In this document: one piece after another, positions 35,834 through 48,264 of the stretch
How the letters are laid out: every line of letters starts with the position of its first letter
How positions within the stretch are numbered: position 1 is the stretch's first letter
Origin: Agapanthus africanus
Taxonomy: Eukaryota > Streptophyta > Magnoliopsida > Asparagales > Amaryllidaceae
Assembly: GCA_030015575.1 (NCBI GenBank)
Contig: CM057349.1
Coordinates: 259,217,077 to 259,281,076 of the forward strand
Direction: 5' to 3'
DNA: 64,000 nt
The notes under the pieces: model-generated
What the model was told of the DNA's origin: nothing
The model's input: the letters and a program-made list of their open reading frames with translations, nothing else
The model's database searches: none
Program-made: the position numbers and the translations under genes

Positions 35834-38640
35834 ATCTCCCACTTGCACTAGGGCCATCTGATAGCAGTGGTTGTAGTATCTCATACTCAACCATCCCATA
35901 AAAATCTCTCTCTGGGAACAGGCCTTTGTGAGTGGATCCGCTGTGTTTGTCCTCTGAGTCTACTCTCCAAACCTCGATCACCCTGGAGATCAACCATCTC
36001 CATGATCAGGTGACACTGCCTTAGAATATGTCTGGATCACTGATGGGACCGGCGTTCCTCGGCATAAGCCACAACTCCATTGTCTTACAATGGTAGGAAT
36101 GTAGTTCATCTCATGAACCAATATACACCCAAACAGCCTCTTTGGTAGCATCTTTAGTAGCGATGTATCCTGCCTTTATCGTCTAGTATGCCACGGTATC
36201 TAGCTTGGAACTCTTCCAACATACCGTCCCTTTACTGAGGGTAAAGACAATGCCTGCGACTGACATTCAGTCGTCTTTATCACCCTGGAATCCTTCCAGT
36301 GATTCTCCCTAGGATCGGTTGATATCGTCTCACTACAACTAGTGAGAATCCTAACATCCATTTAGATCTATCTCATAGATCCAAAAACCCAAGATTTAGG
36401 AGGTATCACTTTGATCCTATGTGGAGAATCATTGTGATAAGCGGAGATTGATCGAGCGTAGCATAGGAAACTCTTTCCCTATCGAGAGTATGTCATCCAC
36501 GTACTCTACGAGGATCGTTACCATACTCCCTACTACCTTTTTGTTCATACAAGGTTCATCTACCATTTTGATGATGTCAACTTCTTTGACTAATCCATCA
36601 AAACAGATGTTCCAACTCCGCGATGCCTGCTTTATCTTATAAAGCATCTTGTACACGTTTCCGCTGCTCCCACTGTCTACGAAGCCCTCTGGCTGTGTAC
36701 TTACAGACGCACTCTTTTAATTCAATATTTAGAAAAGCAGTCATGACACCCAACCGCCAGATATCGTAGTCATGGTATGTAGCCATGGCAAGTAGGATCT
36801 GGATGGACTTAAGCATAGGCACTGGAAAAGGTTTCATCATTATCCACGCCTGGTCGATGATGAAAACCTTCAACAAGTCTAGCTTTGAAAGTCTCAACTT
36901 TTCCATCTACACCAAGTAATCTTCTCAAGATATACTTGCTCCTGATGGGGATTTAACCCTTCATAAATAGCAACTAAATTCCATACTTTGTTGGTGTACA
37001 TGGATTCCATCTCAGATCGATAAGCATCCAGCCATTCTTACAGAGTCTTACTCCTGATGGCCAGCTCGAAGCTAGTTGGGTCATCATCTCATGATGCAAT
37101 CCTCGCTCCCACTGTCATAGAGGAACCGAAGTATCTCTCAGGTGGGTGAGGAACCCTATTAGATCGGCGGAGAGGCTGAGGTTCGTTGGTTACTATTGAA
37201 TCCTTTGGTTCTTTCAAATCATCAGCTGCAGTTTGTATAGCTGGAACCTTTCCAGTTGTACATAACAGACCTTGCCTCGAGCTTGTCCGGATTTCGCTTT
37301 TAGACATAGGTCGGACAACCCCAAATCTTAACTAACTTAAGAAATGGGCTCTTCCCTTTCCATATCACATATGAAGTGGTAGGCACTGATTTGATTCGAA
37401 CCCTTATTCAATAGGTATGCAACTTCTCAAGTGCATAACTCCCAAAAGGAAAAAGGTAACTCAGTAGTACTCTTCATAGAGCACACCTTATCATATAGGG
37501 TATGATTGCTCTGCCCCGATATACCATCGTGCCATGGTGTATACGGAGGAGTAATACTGAGAGAGAATCTCATTCTCCTTTAAAATAGTCCAGGATTTCC
37601 GTGCTCAAGTATTCTCCTCCTTGATCACATCAAAGGACATAATACTTATACCCATATTTTGGTTCTCTACTTCTAACTTATATTCTGTGAATATCTCAAA
37701 AGGTTCGGACTTGTGTTTCAACAGGAACATATGTCTGAATCTCGAAAGATCATCAGAGAATGTAATGAAGTATAAAGAACCAGTCCTGGCATGTGTAGAC
37801 AGGAGACCTTACATACATCATCATGTATCAGTCCCAAGAGTTCATTAACTCTTTCTCTGTTTCCAATAAACAGGGCTATGGTCATTTTATCTTTGTGACA
37901 TGACTGGCAAGTTTCATAAGATGTAAATTCAAACTGATTTAAATATGCATCTATATGTAACTTCAGCTAGTCGGGTCGCATTGATATGACCTAGTCTACA
38001 ATACCTCAAGATGGAATCGTTCAATTCTGAACTCTTCCTCTTGTGTGTGTTCTGTATACAAAGAACTGTAGTTTGATTTAGAACGTCAATGCTTTTAGAC
38101 AACGTGCCTGAACCGATCAACTTTTGATATAGGAAATGTTCAAAACATTATCCAACAATACAGAATTTTATCATTTCTTTACTAATAAAGAGACTGATAT
38201 GATTTTGTATATCAGGTTCGGTATCTAATAGCATTTGTTCAGAATCAATGTATTGGTAATACAGGGTGACAGTGACCGACAGACTTGGCTGCAACTCTTG
38301 CCCCGTTTTCTGCCTCATGAAACTTATCACCCGTTCTCAGTTCTCTACCTTTCTTAGCCCTATGTAACAGATTACATATCTGGGATCCTGATCTAGTATC
38401 ACATACCCAGGACGTAGAGGATACAGAGAAACAGTTCTTTGTAATGAACACACCCGAAGGAGATGCATCATATGCACTTTCTTCGTTTGGGCGGCACGGG
38501 AATTCTGGTAATCCCCAATTTCCTACTCTGTCGTATAACAATTATAAGTTGGAGCGGGACCAACGTTCCCCAGCTCAGTATAACAAGCGGGTTCGGTCAA
38601 TATTCCGTATTGTTATCTTGATTAAGGCGTGATATGGTCG
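35834..38640 (-). pseudogene. gag-pol remnant of element A
   Basis: Decayed minus-strand Copia polyprotein. Recognisable pieces in order: RNase H/RT end (35.85-36.4 kb), RT with IKQASRSWNICFD and YVDDILSIG (about 36.4-36.7 kb), a finger/palm piece near 36.8 kb, integrase-side sequence (37.3-37.95 kb), the pre-integrase RYCRLGHIN motif (about 38.0 kb), and protease-region SSTSWVCDT near 38.4 kb. Gag is barely recognisable. Many breaks; not a functional gene. Confidence 0.85.
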
Positions 38641-39079
38641 CTACCAGGAGAGAGAGAGAAGAAAACACTCAGCGTGCGCTCTTTCAAGAATAGATTGGTT
38701 ATTATTTTATCTAATCAGGATGACTCCCACTGCTTTTCATCAAATCTTCCTTCAAACCCTAAAAGGAAAGACTAGCCGGGATTAATTACACACTACAAGT
38801 TCGCCAATCTTTCAGCCAGGCCAGTGTCGGTACTTTGAGGGAGGTCCCCCGTGCTTTCGCACGAACCTAATTAATGTAAACCTCGTTTTCCCAGAGTCGT
38901 AACCTCGTTAACACCTTTCTAGACACCTACTTGATCGGCTAATTGTAATGTATAAAACTCTCCCAGGAGTAACAATTACTCGCAGCGGGTATCGGGATCC
39001 AACTATCTCATAGAAGGTATGCAATCTCATTGCAAATTTCAACACTTGAAATTCCCGATAATATTTTTCCCCTAGCACC

Positions 39080-39288
39080 CTATGACCTTGACGGAGGTCA
39101 ACAAACCATAGGCTACTAGTCAAGTTCAACCCGTCATTTCTTGATCGAATTAAACCCACCCGCACGACCCTTGACGGAGGTCAACAAGGCCGCACGACTA
39201 CCCTAACTCAATCTGCATCATATGCATAAACAGATAAATACTAGTTAGCTACCGCACACTACGTCTTGACGGAGGTCAACAAACGTAG
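39080..39288 (-). repeat. Leader inverted-repeat array in A
   Basis: Three units, each TTGAC-GGAG-GTCAA: CTATG/CATAG outer stem (39080-39111), the middle one at 39171-39184, and CTACGT/ACGTAG outer stem (39259-39288). Confidence 0.9.
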
Positions 39289-39428
39289 CATGAATACTAA
39301 ATAGGACTTATCTGAAATGACAGAGGGCTACGACAGGTTTTTCTGAAAACCTATTGCGTAATGAACTTGATATCGTTGTAGAATCAAATGATTTTAAAAT
39401 GGAGTGTTTTTGAGGCTTTTCTAGTTTT

Positions 39429-39680
39429 GCTAAAGGAGTCACTCCCGGTGAAGGGATCATCGGTCCTTTCCTCGTCGAATGAGGAGCGGGATATATCATA
39501 TATATCACTGTGCAAAGCAGAACTTTTAAAAGCAATCAAAAGACAAACCGAGTGTGTAGCATCTGCCAGTTATTGCTAAAGGAGTCACTCCCGGTGAAGG
39601 GATCTCGGTCCTTTCCTTATCGAATAAGGTGCAGGATATATCATATATACCGCTGTGCAAAGCAAGAACTGTAGCTACCT
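39429..39680 (-). repeat. 146-bp tandem repeat in the leader of A
   Basis: Units start at 39429 and 39575 with GCTAAAGGAGTCACTCCCGG. Each carries a short hairpin: CCTCGT-CGA-ATGAGG (39470-39484) and CCTTAT-CGA-ATAAGG (39615-39629). Confidence 0.9.
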
Positions 39681-41548
39681 GTTTTATTTTGGAAATTCGA
39701 TTCTACAACATCTTAGGTTTCTTTTATTTTCATTAATCACATTAATGAAATCCCATCATTTATATACCTAAACATCACAGATAAATACGACGTACACTTA
39801 TGCCATCCGCATTCGCCTCGATGTCCCCTCTTGCACCGTTAGGTTAGGTAACTAACGGAAGAGCGGGGCAGGACTAGCGCGGGTGTAAAACATAAGTAAC
39901 GCCTATATAATATATCATATATACTATATACAGTATCTATCACAGAACATCACATGATCACATCACAGATATCGCAGCAGAAGAATCATATGAAATATTG
40001 GATATACTAGGACGTCTGTGTTTTCAATACGAGCCAGTACAAAACACGGATTCCACGGTCGTGATGAATAGCCAAACCTACACCCCTAGACCCCTACGAG
40101 AGCGGCAAGCAACCCTACCAATTCTAGAGTTAGGAGACCCGGACTCGACTCTTCGAGTTGGTCTCCCACTGGACTCCAGAACCCGGTTACTTGTGCCCTC
40201 CTCCTTGGGTCTATCCTAGTGCGGAAAAGTAAATAATATACAAAAGGTGACAACATCCGCAACCTGGAAGTGCCCCAATAAAAGAATATTACATACAAGT
40301 TTTTACATGAATGAAAATGAAAAACACTCATCTCACATAAAAACCCCCGGGCTATTCAAACACGACGATCCAATATAACATATCCAGCAACACATAACAT
40401 CACATGTCATCAACGTAAGTAAATATGCGCATCCCAATTGTCCTTGACATATAGCAACGAAACCGGCGATATCACATATTACACTTACGGTCACAGAAAA
40501 GAAAGTGTAAAACTACAACAGTTGGAATCCGCAACCACTTCAGACATCACATGCCTGACCAAATGAATTTCTTAGACATCGCATGCCTAACAATTATAAA
40601 CCCCGCATTTTAGTCTCAAAATCGAAAACACTTTTCAATATCAAGTCGGGCAATTCAACAAGATTCCCGACATCCTGATCGAATGCTCGTCGCAAACTTC
40701 AGTAGGCGGCCGCACCCCCGACGCCGTCGACGAAGTGCACCAAGGCGGAACACCGCCACCGCGAGCACCCGAACGGATGCTTTCGGTTACGGGGTTCGCC
40801 TACAGTCACTTGGTCGGGGCTATGGAGTGAGGCTGTCTATTAAGTTTACCCGGCGAGTATCCGCGTACACTACGTGATTGCGACGGACTTTTGATCACAT
40901 CAAAATTCCATGGCAACCGATCAATTGAGACTAAAGTGCTGTGTTTATAACATTCATTCAGTTATCACATAACTACTTGTGAATTCCAATTATTGTATCC
41001 CATTCCAGATAAACAGAAAATGTTAAACTTTCCGATCGAACAGTCAAACACCCAAGTTTTCCCGAAACAGATCAACACATGAAATAAGTTTAAAAACATT
41101 CAGTTCATGCCTCAGTACCAACGGTCCAGCCGTAGAAGGGTCAAGCCAACGCCTCACATGTGGCACGCCGTACTGCCCCAAACCCGAAGGTTCAAAGGGC
41201 AGTTCAAGACGGTCACATAATCGAGTTAAGGTTTGTTTTCTTCTAGAGGGTCCATCGCGTTACTTGCACTACTTAGAACGTCTTTAAACTACGGAAAAAT
41301 CCAACACTTGGAAATTTCCCGACAGGGGAAAAATTGGGTATTTATATCCGGTCGAACTTTTTAACATATTCTAATATTTATCCGGAAAGCCACATAGACA
41401 AAATTTGATACTCCGATCGAAACACCGAATCCCCAAAACAACCGCTGAAAATTCAACTCTTGAATAAAAATTAAAAATTCCTAGAAAATCCAGCATTATC
41501 AATTAGGAGTTACTGTGTAAAATATATTAAATAAGGTGGCCGTACGGC

Positions 41549-41623
41549 CGCGGAACCGCCGCACGAGCCATGCTCGTGCCGCGGAACCGCCGCACGAGCC
41601 ATGCTCGTGCCGCGGAACCGCGG
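41549..41623 (-). repeat. 31-bp tandem hairpin units in the leader of A
   Basis: Two and a half copies of a 31-bp unit (41549-41579, 41580-41610, 41611-41623). Each contains CGCGGAACCGC followed by the hairpin GCACGAGC-CAT-GCTCGTGC. Lies 188 nt downstream of the primer-binding site. Confidence 0.93.
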
Positions 41624-41810
41624 CAGTTTAACGGATTTAGGAACACGAATTTCACAGAAACTCTTAAAATCACCTGCTGATTTTTCTGCATATTTTTAAT
41701 ATTGAAAAAACCCATTTTTTGAAAAACGTACAGAGAAGGCTATTGTATTAGGGTTTCGGGTTCGTTTGGACTTCAAACTTCGTCTACTCATCGCCTAAGG
41801 CTCTAGCTAG

Positions 41811-41822
41811 GCTCTGATACCA
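41811..41822 (-). other. Primer-binding site of element A (tRNA-iMet)
   Basis: Minus strand TGGTATCAGAGC, next to the 5' LTR. Confidence 0.95.
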
Positions 41823-41823
41823 C

Positions 41824-44030
41824 TGTAGGGTTTCTCGACACTCTCAAGAGGTCTCACAAGGCATCAACCATGCCAATTTGAAAATTTACGGGTGCCGAGA
41901 AACCCTAACAAGATCGTTGGCTAGATTATTAGGCGACAAAACGAGCTAGTTAACATCTTAACTACAAGAATACGGAAATACAACCTTTGTAGATCCGGTT
42001 CTCCACCTCCATGGCTCCGCGATGATGTCTCCTCGCTGTAAAAATCGGATCTTGGGCTCTAGCGTCGGCTTCATCGGAGTAAAAGCGGGCTAGGTCATCG
42101 ACGACGTGCCGAAGATGATCTACGTCGAGGCATCGCTAGATCAAGCTCCAACTTCACCAAGTCAAGAAAACTTGTGAAGGAAACACACTCTACTACTTGG
42201 CAAGAGGTAGAGGATGAAGAAATATGAAGTGGGTTCACTTTAGAATTGGATTTCTCACTCATTTTCACATTCCACCATTGTTGGTAGAAAGCTTTCTTCA
42301 ATGAAGAAGATGAAGAAGAAGAAGAAAGAATATCATAAGTATTATCCAAAATGAATAATAAAATGAATACTTATCATATCCTAACCTTGGTTAGGTGTAG
42401 AGAATAGACTAGGGTTAAATGGAGTGGTTAGGGTTAAGCATGAGACAAAATGGTCAAATGTTCAAGAAGCTTCAACTAGAAAACAAATTAAGCCACCATT
42501 TTCCCTTTATGCTTATCATTTTCAAAATGAATAACTAAATAAGATAAATCAAAAAGAAAACAAAACCCTAACCATTCATAAGACCATGGTTTAGTCTTCA
42601 CACAAACCCAAGTTAGCATGCATCATCAAACATGATACAAACTTGTGTACAAAAGTATATCACATATACAATGTGCACAAACCAAGTGAGAAAATCCATT
42701 TAAAGTGAACCAATACTAGTTAATGCAAAGTAGTATATCAAATATATTATTATGCATTAAATCATTAAATCAACACTTGATTTAACGATCCGGTTATATC
42801 GCATATAACCGACTAGTATCCAATGTATCGGCTTATCGAATCAACCCTTGATTCGATAACTAGGTTATATCGCATACAACCAATCGATACATTCATCGCG
42901 AGAATGAAATACGGTATCACATACACGCATTATTCTCGGTCCCGCACATATCTCATATGCGCTCCTATTTCGTTTCGCTTGAGCCAGGAAACCTCTGTGT
43001 AGGGCTCTAAAGACTCATCAATACGCCGGCAGCAGGTGATGATCATATCAAACACCCACAAGCCGCAAGCGGTCTGCTAAACGTAACGGCCACCCGGGTA
43101 TTGAGCGATCAGAAGATCGACGAGCAAGCCCGCTCACACTCTAGTGAATCCAACCAGTAACACTACCGTACAGTCCGGTCTGATCATCTGATATGTCGCA
43201 TATCTCGCCTAGGGGTGGTAAACGTCAGACCCCAATAGCTCGATAAGTCGTGTCGATATGAGGTCTATAACAATTCGAGAAACTACTGGTAACACTTACC
43301 AGTAAATCTCAGCAACCCTGGCCAGGGATTTCCTGTTATAGCCAATCGAACACAGCGCAACATCAACCCCCTATACCGGGAGAGACGAATCCCCTCCTAT
43401 CGCTCATTGCCTCCATGTGACTCGGGACTGTACCCAAAAACCACCGTTTTGCACGCCCTCTTGGACGTGGCAAGATGGAAATCAAAGCACAGTGGGAACC
43501 ACACAAGACTCTATGACGATCTCGGGTCAACAGACTACTCTGTACCAGTGTCACCAGAGAACTGCCATCTGACGTAAGATATAATACCATCTGGGAGTTC
43601 TCGGCGAGTCCGTCCAGTGTACCCAGTCTCTACTGAGCACCCGTATATCATCTCTGATGTCAAACACCAATGGATATGGGATCATCCATCGCCCATCTGT
43701 ATGGGTCGAGAAGGTATACGCTAGTCTACTCTGGTATATCGATGCCCCGTCTCGATACACCCACGACTAGGGACCTTGAAGGATGTACTTATGGACTACC
43801 ATGTCCCCACTAGTATGATCCGCATCATAGTCCAGATAGTCAAGTACACATCCTAAGGGCTTTACCAATATGTAACAGAGAGACAATCAGTATACACGTT
43901 AAGGTAAATAGTAACCAGATAGCATACTATCATGTCGAGCAAGAAAGTCCTCCCTATATATGTCCAAGCATCCACTACAATATACATCCTATGTATAGTA
44001 ATGGCCTCTAGGGCATACATATAACTAACA
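41824..44030 (-). repeat. 5' LTR of element A
   Basis: Partner of 33618-35833. Ends ATAACTAACA at 44030, then the target duplication aatga. Confidence 0.95.
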
Positions 44031-44566
44031 AATGAGAGGGATCTATGAAGTGAAGGGGAGGGAGATGAGGGAGCAGGTGCAGGAGCAGGAGCAGCAGCAG
44101 CAGCAGCTCCATAAGAGGGGAGAGAGAAATGGGTGTGAGGAAATGATGGGTATGGTTCAAAAAGTGGGGGTTGACCTAGTCTCTCTCTCTCTCATCATCA
44201 TACATACTTTTTCCTTTTCTTTTCTTTTCCTTCTCACTCCAATAGTGAACCCAAAAGAACAACCATGGCAATAGAAATGTAACACAAGTGTAACAAGTGT
44301 GGAAAATGATATGTGCACATTTTTGCACAAAAATGCTAAAAATCCAATTAGCGATTTTTAATCGCGATTAGCACCAAATTAGCATATAACTAATCTTAAA
44401 ACTTTAAAATGGCATAGTTCCATAAAATACCCTATTTTAGAATTTTCCATAATTTTTCCCCATTTATTTGTATTTAATTATACCGGAATATTAAAATATT
44501 CATTAAAATAATATTAAATTATAAAATTTCCCAAAAATCATATTTTATTATTTTGAAAACGTTACA
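44031..44566 (-). repeat. 5' LTR of E2, outer piece
   Basis: Resumes the E2 LTR after A: GAGGGATCTATGAAGTGAAG, the CTCTCTCTCTCATCATCAT tract, then the AT-rich tail to GAAAACGTTACA. Matches 26050-26581. The region to the right is Copia integrase. Confidence 0.88.
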
Positions 44567-45455
44567 CCTGGCATTAGTAGACATGACCATATACATCATC
44601 ATGTATCAGTCCCATGAGTTCAATAACTCATTCTCTGTTTCCAATAAACGGAGTATTGGTCATTTTACCTTTGAGACAAGACTGACAAGTATCATAAGAT
44701 GAAAATTCGAATAGATTCTCATATTCATCCTTATGTAACTTAGCTGTCGCATTGATATGACCTAGTCTACAATGCCTCAAGAAGGATTCGTTCATTTCTG
44801 AACTACTCCTCTTGTGTGTGTTCTACATACTTTAAACTGTGGTTTGGTTTAGAACGTATATGCCATTACATAACGTGCCTGATCCAATCAACTCTTGATT
44901 CAGGAAAATATTCACAACATTATCCTCCAATACAGAATTATATTCTTCTTTAACTTAATAAAGAAACTGATGTAATGTCGTATATCAGGTTTGGTATGTA
45001 ATAACATTTGTTCAGAATCAATGTATTTACCATTTGGTAATACAAGGTGATATTTGTCAGCTGATTTGGCTGCAACAATTGCACCATTCTCTAACACTTA
45101 GAAACATATCACCCAATCCTAGTTCTTTACCATTTTGTAGCCCATGTAACAAATTACATATGTGGGATCCTAATCTGGTATCTCATACCTAGGACGTAGA
45201 GGATAGTGAGAAACGGTTCTTGGTAATCGAACACACCTGAAGAATATGCATCAACATACTCATTCCTCGATTGGGTCGCGTGGAAATTCAGATATTCCCA
45301 TATTTCCTGCTCGGAATTATGACAATTATAAGATAGAGCGGAACCAACGTTCCCCGGCTCAGTATAATAAGCAGGTTCGTTCAATGTATCCATATTATTA
45401 TCTTGATTAAGGCGTGACATGGTCGCTATCAGGAGAGAGAGAGAAGAAAACACTC
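44567..45455 (-). pseudogene. Integrase to gag remnant of element D
   Basis: Minus-strand Copia remnant parallel to A 37.78-38.64 kb: integrase-side sequence with CATCATGTATCAGTCCCA, the pre-integrase piece CATTGATATGACCTAGTCTA, the protease-region CCTAGGACGTAGAGGATA, then the end of gag. Heavily broken. Confidence 0.78.
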
Positions 45456-45863
45456 AGCGTATGCTCTTGCAAGATCAGATTGGTTATTATTTTATCTAAT
45501 CAGGATAGCTCCCACTGTTTTTATCAAATCTTCCTTCAAACCCTAAAAGGTAAGACTAGCCGGGATTAATTACACTTTACAAGTTGGCCAATCTTTCAGC
45601 CAGGCCAGTGTCGGTACTTTGAGGGAGGGTCCCCGTGCTTTCGCACGGACCTAATTAAAATAAACCTCGTTTTTCCAGAGGCATAACCCCGTTAACACCT
45701 TTCTAGACACCTACTTGATCGGCTAATTGTAATGTGTAAAACTCTCCCAAGAGTAACTCTTAGTTGCAGTGGGTATCGGGATCCAACTATCTCATAGAAG
45801 GTATGCAATCTCATTGCAAATTTCAACAATTGAAATTCCCGATAATACTCTGCCCCGAGCGAT

Positions 45864-46067
45864 CTATGACCTTGACAAGGTCAACAAACCATAGACCGCA
45901 AGTCAAGTTCAACCCGTCATTTCCTGATTGAATTAAACCCACTCGCACGACCCTTGACACGGTCAACAAGGCCGCATGACTACCCTAATCCAATCGCATC
46001 ATATACTTTGCAGATAAGCACTAATCAGCTACCGCACACTACGCCTTGACAAGGTCAACAAACGCAG
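45864..46067 (-). repeat. Leader inverted-repeat array in D
   Basis: Three TTGAC/GTCAA units: CTATG/CATAG outer stem (45864-45894), middle near 45954, and CTACGC/GCAG-type (46039-46067). Confidence 0.85.
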
Positions 46068-46208
46068 CACGAATACTAAAAACTACTTATCTGAAATGAC
46101 GGAGGGCTACAATATGTTTTTAAGAAAACCCTTTGTGTAATGAACTTGATATCGTTGTCGAATCGAGTGAATTTTAAAATGAGTGTTTTTTAGGCTTTTA
46201 CTAGTTTA

Positions 46209-46455
46209 GCTAAATAGGTCACTCCCGGTGAAGGGATCTCGGCTCTTTCCTCATCGAATGAGGTTCTGGATATTTCACAAATACCACTATGCAAAGCATG
46301 AACTAAAAAAGCAATCAAAAGACAAAACCGAGTGGGTTATAGCATCTGCTAGTTTCGCTAAAGAGGTCACTCCCGGTGAAGGGATCTCGACTCTTTACTT
46401 ATTGAATAAGGTGCTCGATATTCTACAAGAAATACCGCTATGCAAAGCAAGAACT
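46209..46455 (-). repeat. ~148-bp tandem repeat in the leader of D
   Basis: Units start at 46209 and 46357 (GCTAAA...GGTCACTCCCGGTGAAGG). Hairpins CCTCAT-CGA-ATGAGG (46249-46263) and CTTAT-TGA-ATAAG (46398-46410). Confidence 0.88.
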
Positions 46456-48264
46456 AGAGCTACCGGTTTTTAAAACAAGATTCTGCAATATCTTTAGGTT
46501 TCTTTTATTTCATTAATCTCATTAATGAAGTCCTATCATATTTATTCTTCCTAAGCATCACAGAAGAAACAAAAGCAGCAATATTTACTATATATCATAT
46601 ATGTAATATAAGCATTCGTCTCAACATATCAAGTGATCACATCACAGAATATCAGCAGCATACGATAACATATGAAATATTGGATATACTAGGAATTCCG
46701 TGTTTTAAATTGAGCTAGTATAAAACACGGATTCCATGGTCGTGATGAATAGCCAAACCCACATCCCTAGACCCCTACGAGAGCGGCAAGCAACCCTCCC
46801 AATTCTAGAGTTAGGAGACCCGGTCTCGACTCCTCGAGATGGTATCCCACTGGACTCTAGAACCCGGTTACTTGTGCTCTCCTCCTTGGGTCTACCATAA
46901 TGCGGAAAAGTAAATAATATACATCAATGGTGACATCATCCTCAACCCGGAAGTGTCCCAATAAAAGAATATTACATACAAGCTTTTACATGAATGAAAA
47001 TGAAAAACTCATCTCACATAAAAAAACCCGGCTATTCAAAACACGACGATCCAATATAACATATCACAGCAACACATAACATCACATGTCATCAACGTAA
47101 GTAAATATGCGTATCCCAATTGTCGTTGACGTATAGCAACGAAACCAGCGATACACACATATTACACTTACGGTCGCAGAAAAAGAAAGTGAAAAACTAC
47201 AACAATTGGAATCCACAACTACCTTAGACATCAAAAACTCAATGTATCACATACATTAGATTTCATGCCTTACCAAATGAATTCCTTAGACATCATATGC
47301 CTAACAATTATAAACCCCGCATTTTAGTCTCGATATTGAAAACACTTTCCAATAACCATTCGGGTAATTCAACAGGATTCCCGATAACTTGATTGAATGC
47401 TCGTCGGAAACTTTAGCAGACGGCCGCACCCCCGTTGCCGTCGACGAAGTGCACTAAGGCGGAACACCGCGACCACGAGCACCCGAACAGATGCTTTTGG
47501 TGACGGGGTTCTCCTACAGTCACTTGGTCGGAGCTATGGGGCGTGGCTATCTAGTAAGATTATCCGACAAGTATCTACGTATACTATGTAATTGCGACGG
47601 ACTTTTGATCCTCATCAAAATTCCGTGGCAACCGATCAAATGAGACTAAATTGCAAGATTTATAAAATTCAAACTAGTTATCACATAACTAATTATGTGA
47701 ATTCCAAATATTGTATCACAATCACAAATAGCTAGACGATGTTAAACTTTTCGATCGAATAAACAAACACCCAAAATTTTCCAAAGAGCTCAACACTTGA
47801 GAGGAGTTTAAAAAGTACCCAGAACATGCCACAACACCTATAAACCATCCGTAGAAGGGCCGACCCATGACTCACTCATGTCGCCACGGAACTGCCGCAA
47901 ACCCTAGGGTATGACCGCGGTTCCACGATCCAAAAAGTCGAGTTTGGGTATTGTTCTTCTAGAGGGTCCACAGAATCACTTACATGATTTTCTGAAGATT
48001 TTAAACTTGGAAAAAATCCAACTCTTGGAAAATTTCCAGCGAGAGAAAACATGGGTTATTGATATCCGTTCGAACTTTTTAACGTCGTCTAAATAACCTG
48101 AATAGATGTTAGAATTACGATTACGAAACACTCCGAATTGCCTTTGCACAAAGATAACATCACATGCAAATTTAGCAAAAACAAGCAATACCTGAAATAC
48201 CAAAACCCAGAGAATGGAAGACCCTAGAAATTTCAACCCTGAACTGCACTAGAAAACCGAGCTA

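Larger units (their letters stand above)
38641..41810 (-). other. Long 5' leader of element A
   Basis: About 3.2 kb of noncoding sequence between primer-binding site and gag, longer than in B. It holds the GC hairpin array (41549-41623), a block shared with E2 (about 41105-41285), a GC-rich segment (40680-40870), the CCGTTAG/CTAACGG stem (39836-39858), the tandem repeat (39429-39680) and the TTGAC array (39080-39288). Confidence 0.8.
33618..44030 (-). mobile_element. Copia element A, Angela-like, full length but decayed inside
   Basis: A 10.4 kb minus-strand element flanked by a perfect 5-bp target duplication aatga (33613-33617 and 44031-44035) in the E2 LTR. Both the uninterrupted E2 3' LTR (near 26050) and the joined flanks show the empty-site sequence. 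LTRs: 41824-44030 (5') and 33618-35833 (3'), about 1.1% different by eye, so very roughly 0.4 million years. Primer-binding site 41811-41822; polypurine tract right of 35833. The pol remnant occupies about 35.85-38.6 kb and a long leader about 38.65-41.8 kb. The coding part has well over ten breaks although the LTRs are young. It was therefore probably copied in trans by relatives. Confidence 0.95.
24560..44566 (-). mobile_element. Gypsy element E2, LARD-like, hosting element A
   Basis: Minus-strand element with a partial 3' LTR (24560-26581), polypurine tract TTTAAGGGGGGTAGAT on the minus strand (26582-26597), an interior of about 3.4 kb, primer-binding site 30021-30032, and a 5' LTR of about 4.1 kb (30037-33617 continued at 44031-44566 around nested A). 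LTR divergence is about 2%, perhaps 0.8 million years. Despite that youth, no reverse transcriptase or integrase motif is visible in the interior. Large LTRs with a noncoding interior fit the LARD type of non-autonomous element. It lies inside D. Confidence 0.82.

Noticed and set aside
40683-40877. 64-codon open frame in the leader of A, with an equal-length homologue in D (47397-47591)
   Set aside because: It is antisense to the element. About half of the roughly 30 base differences change the amino acid and several are radical, so there is no sign of protein selection. Equal length follows from shared GC-rich DNA.
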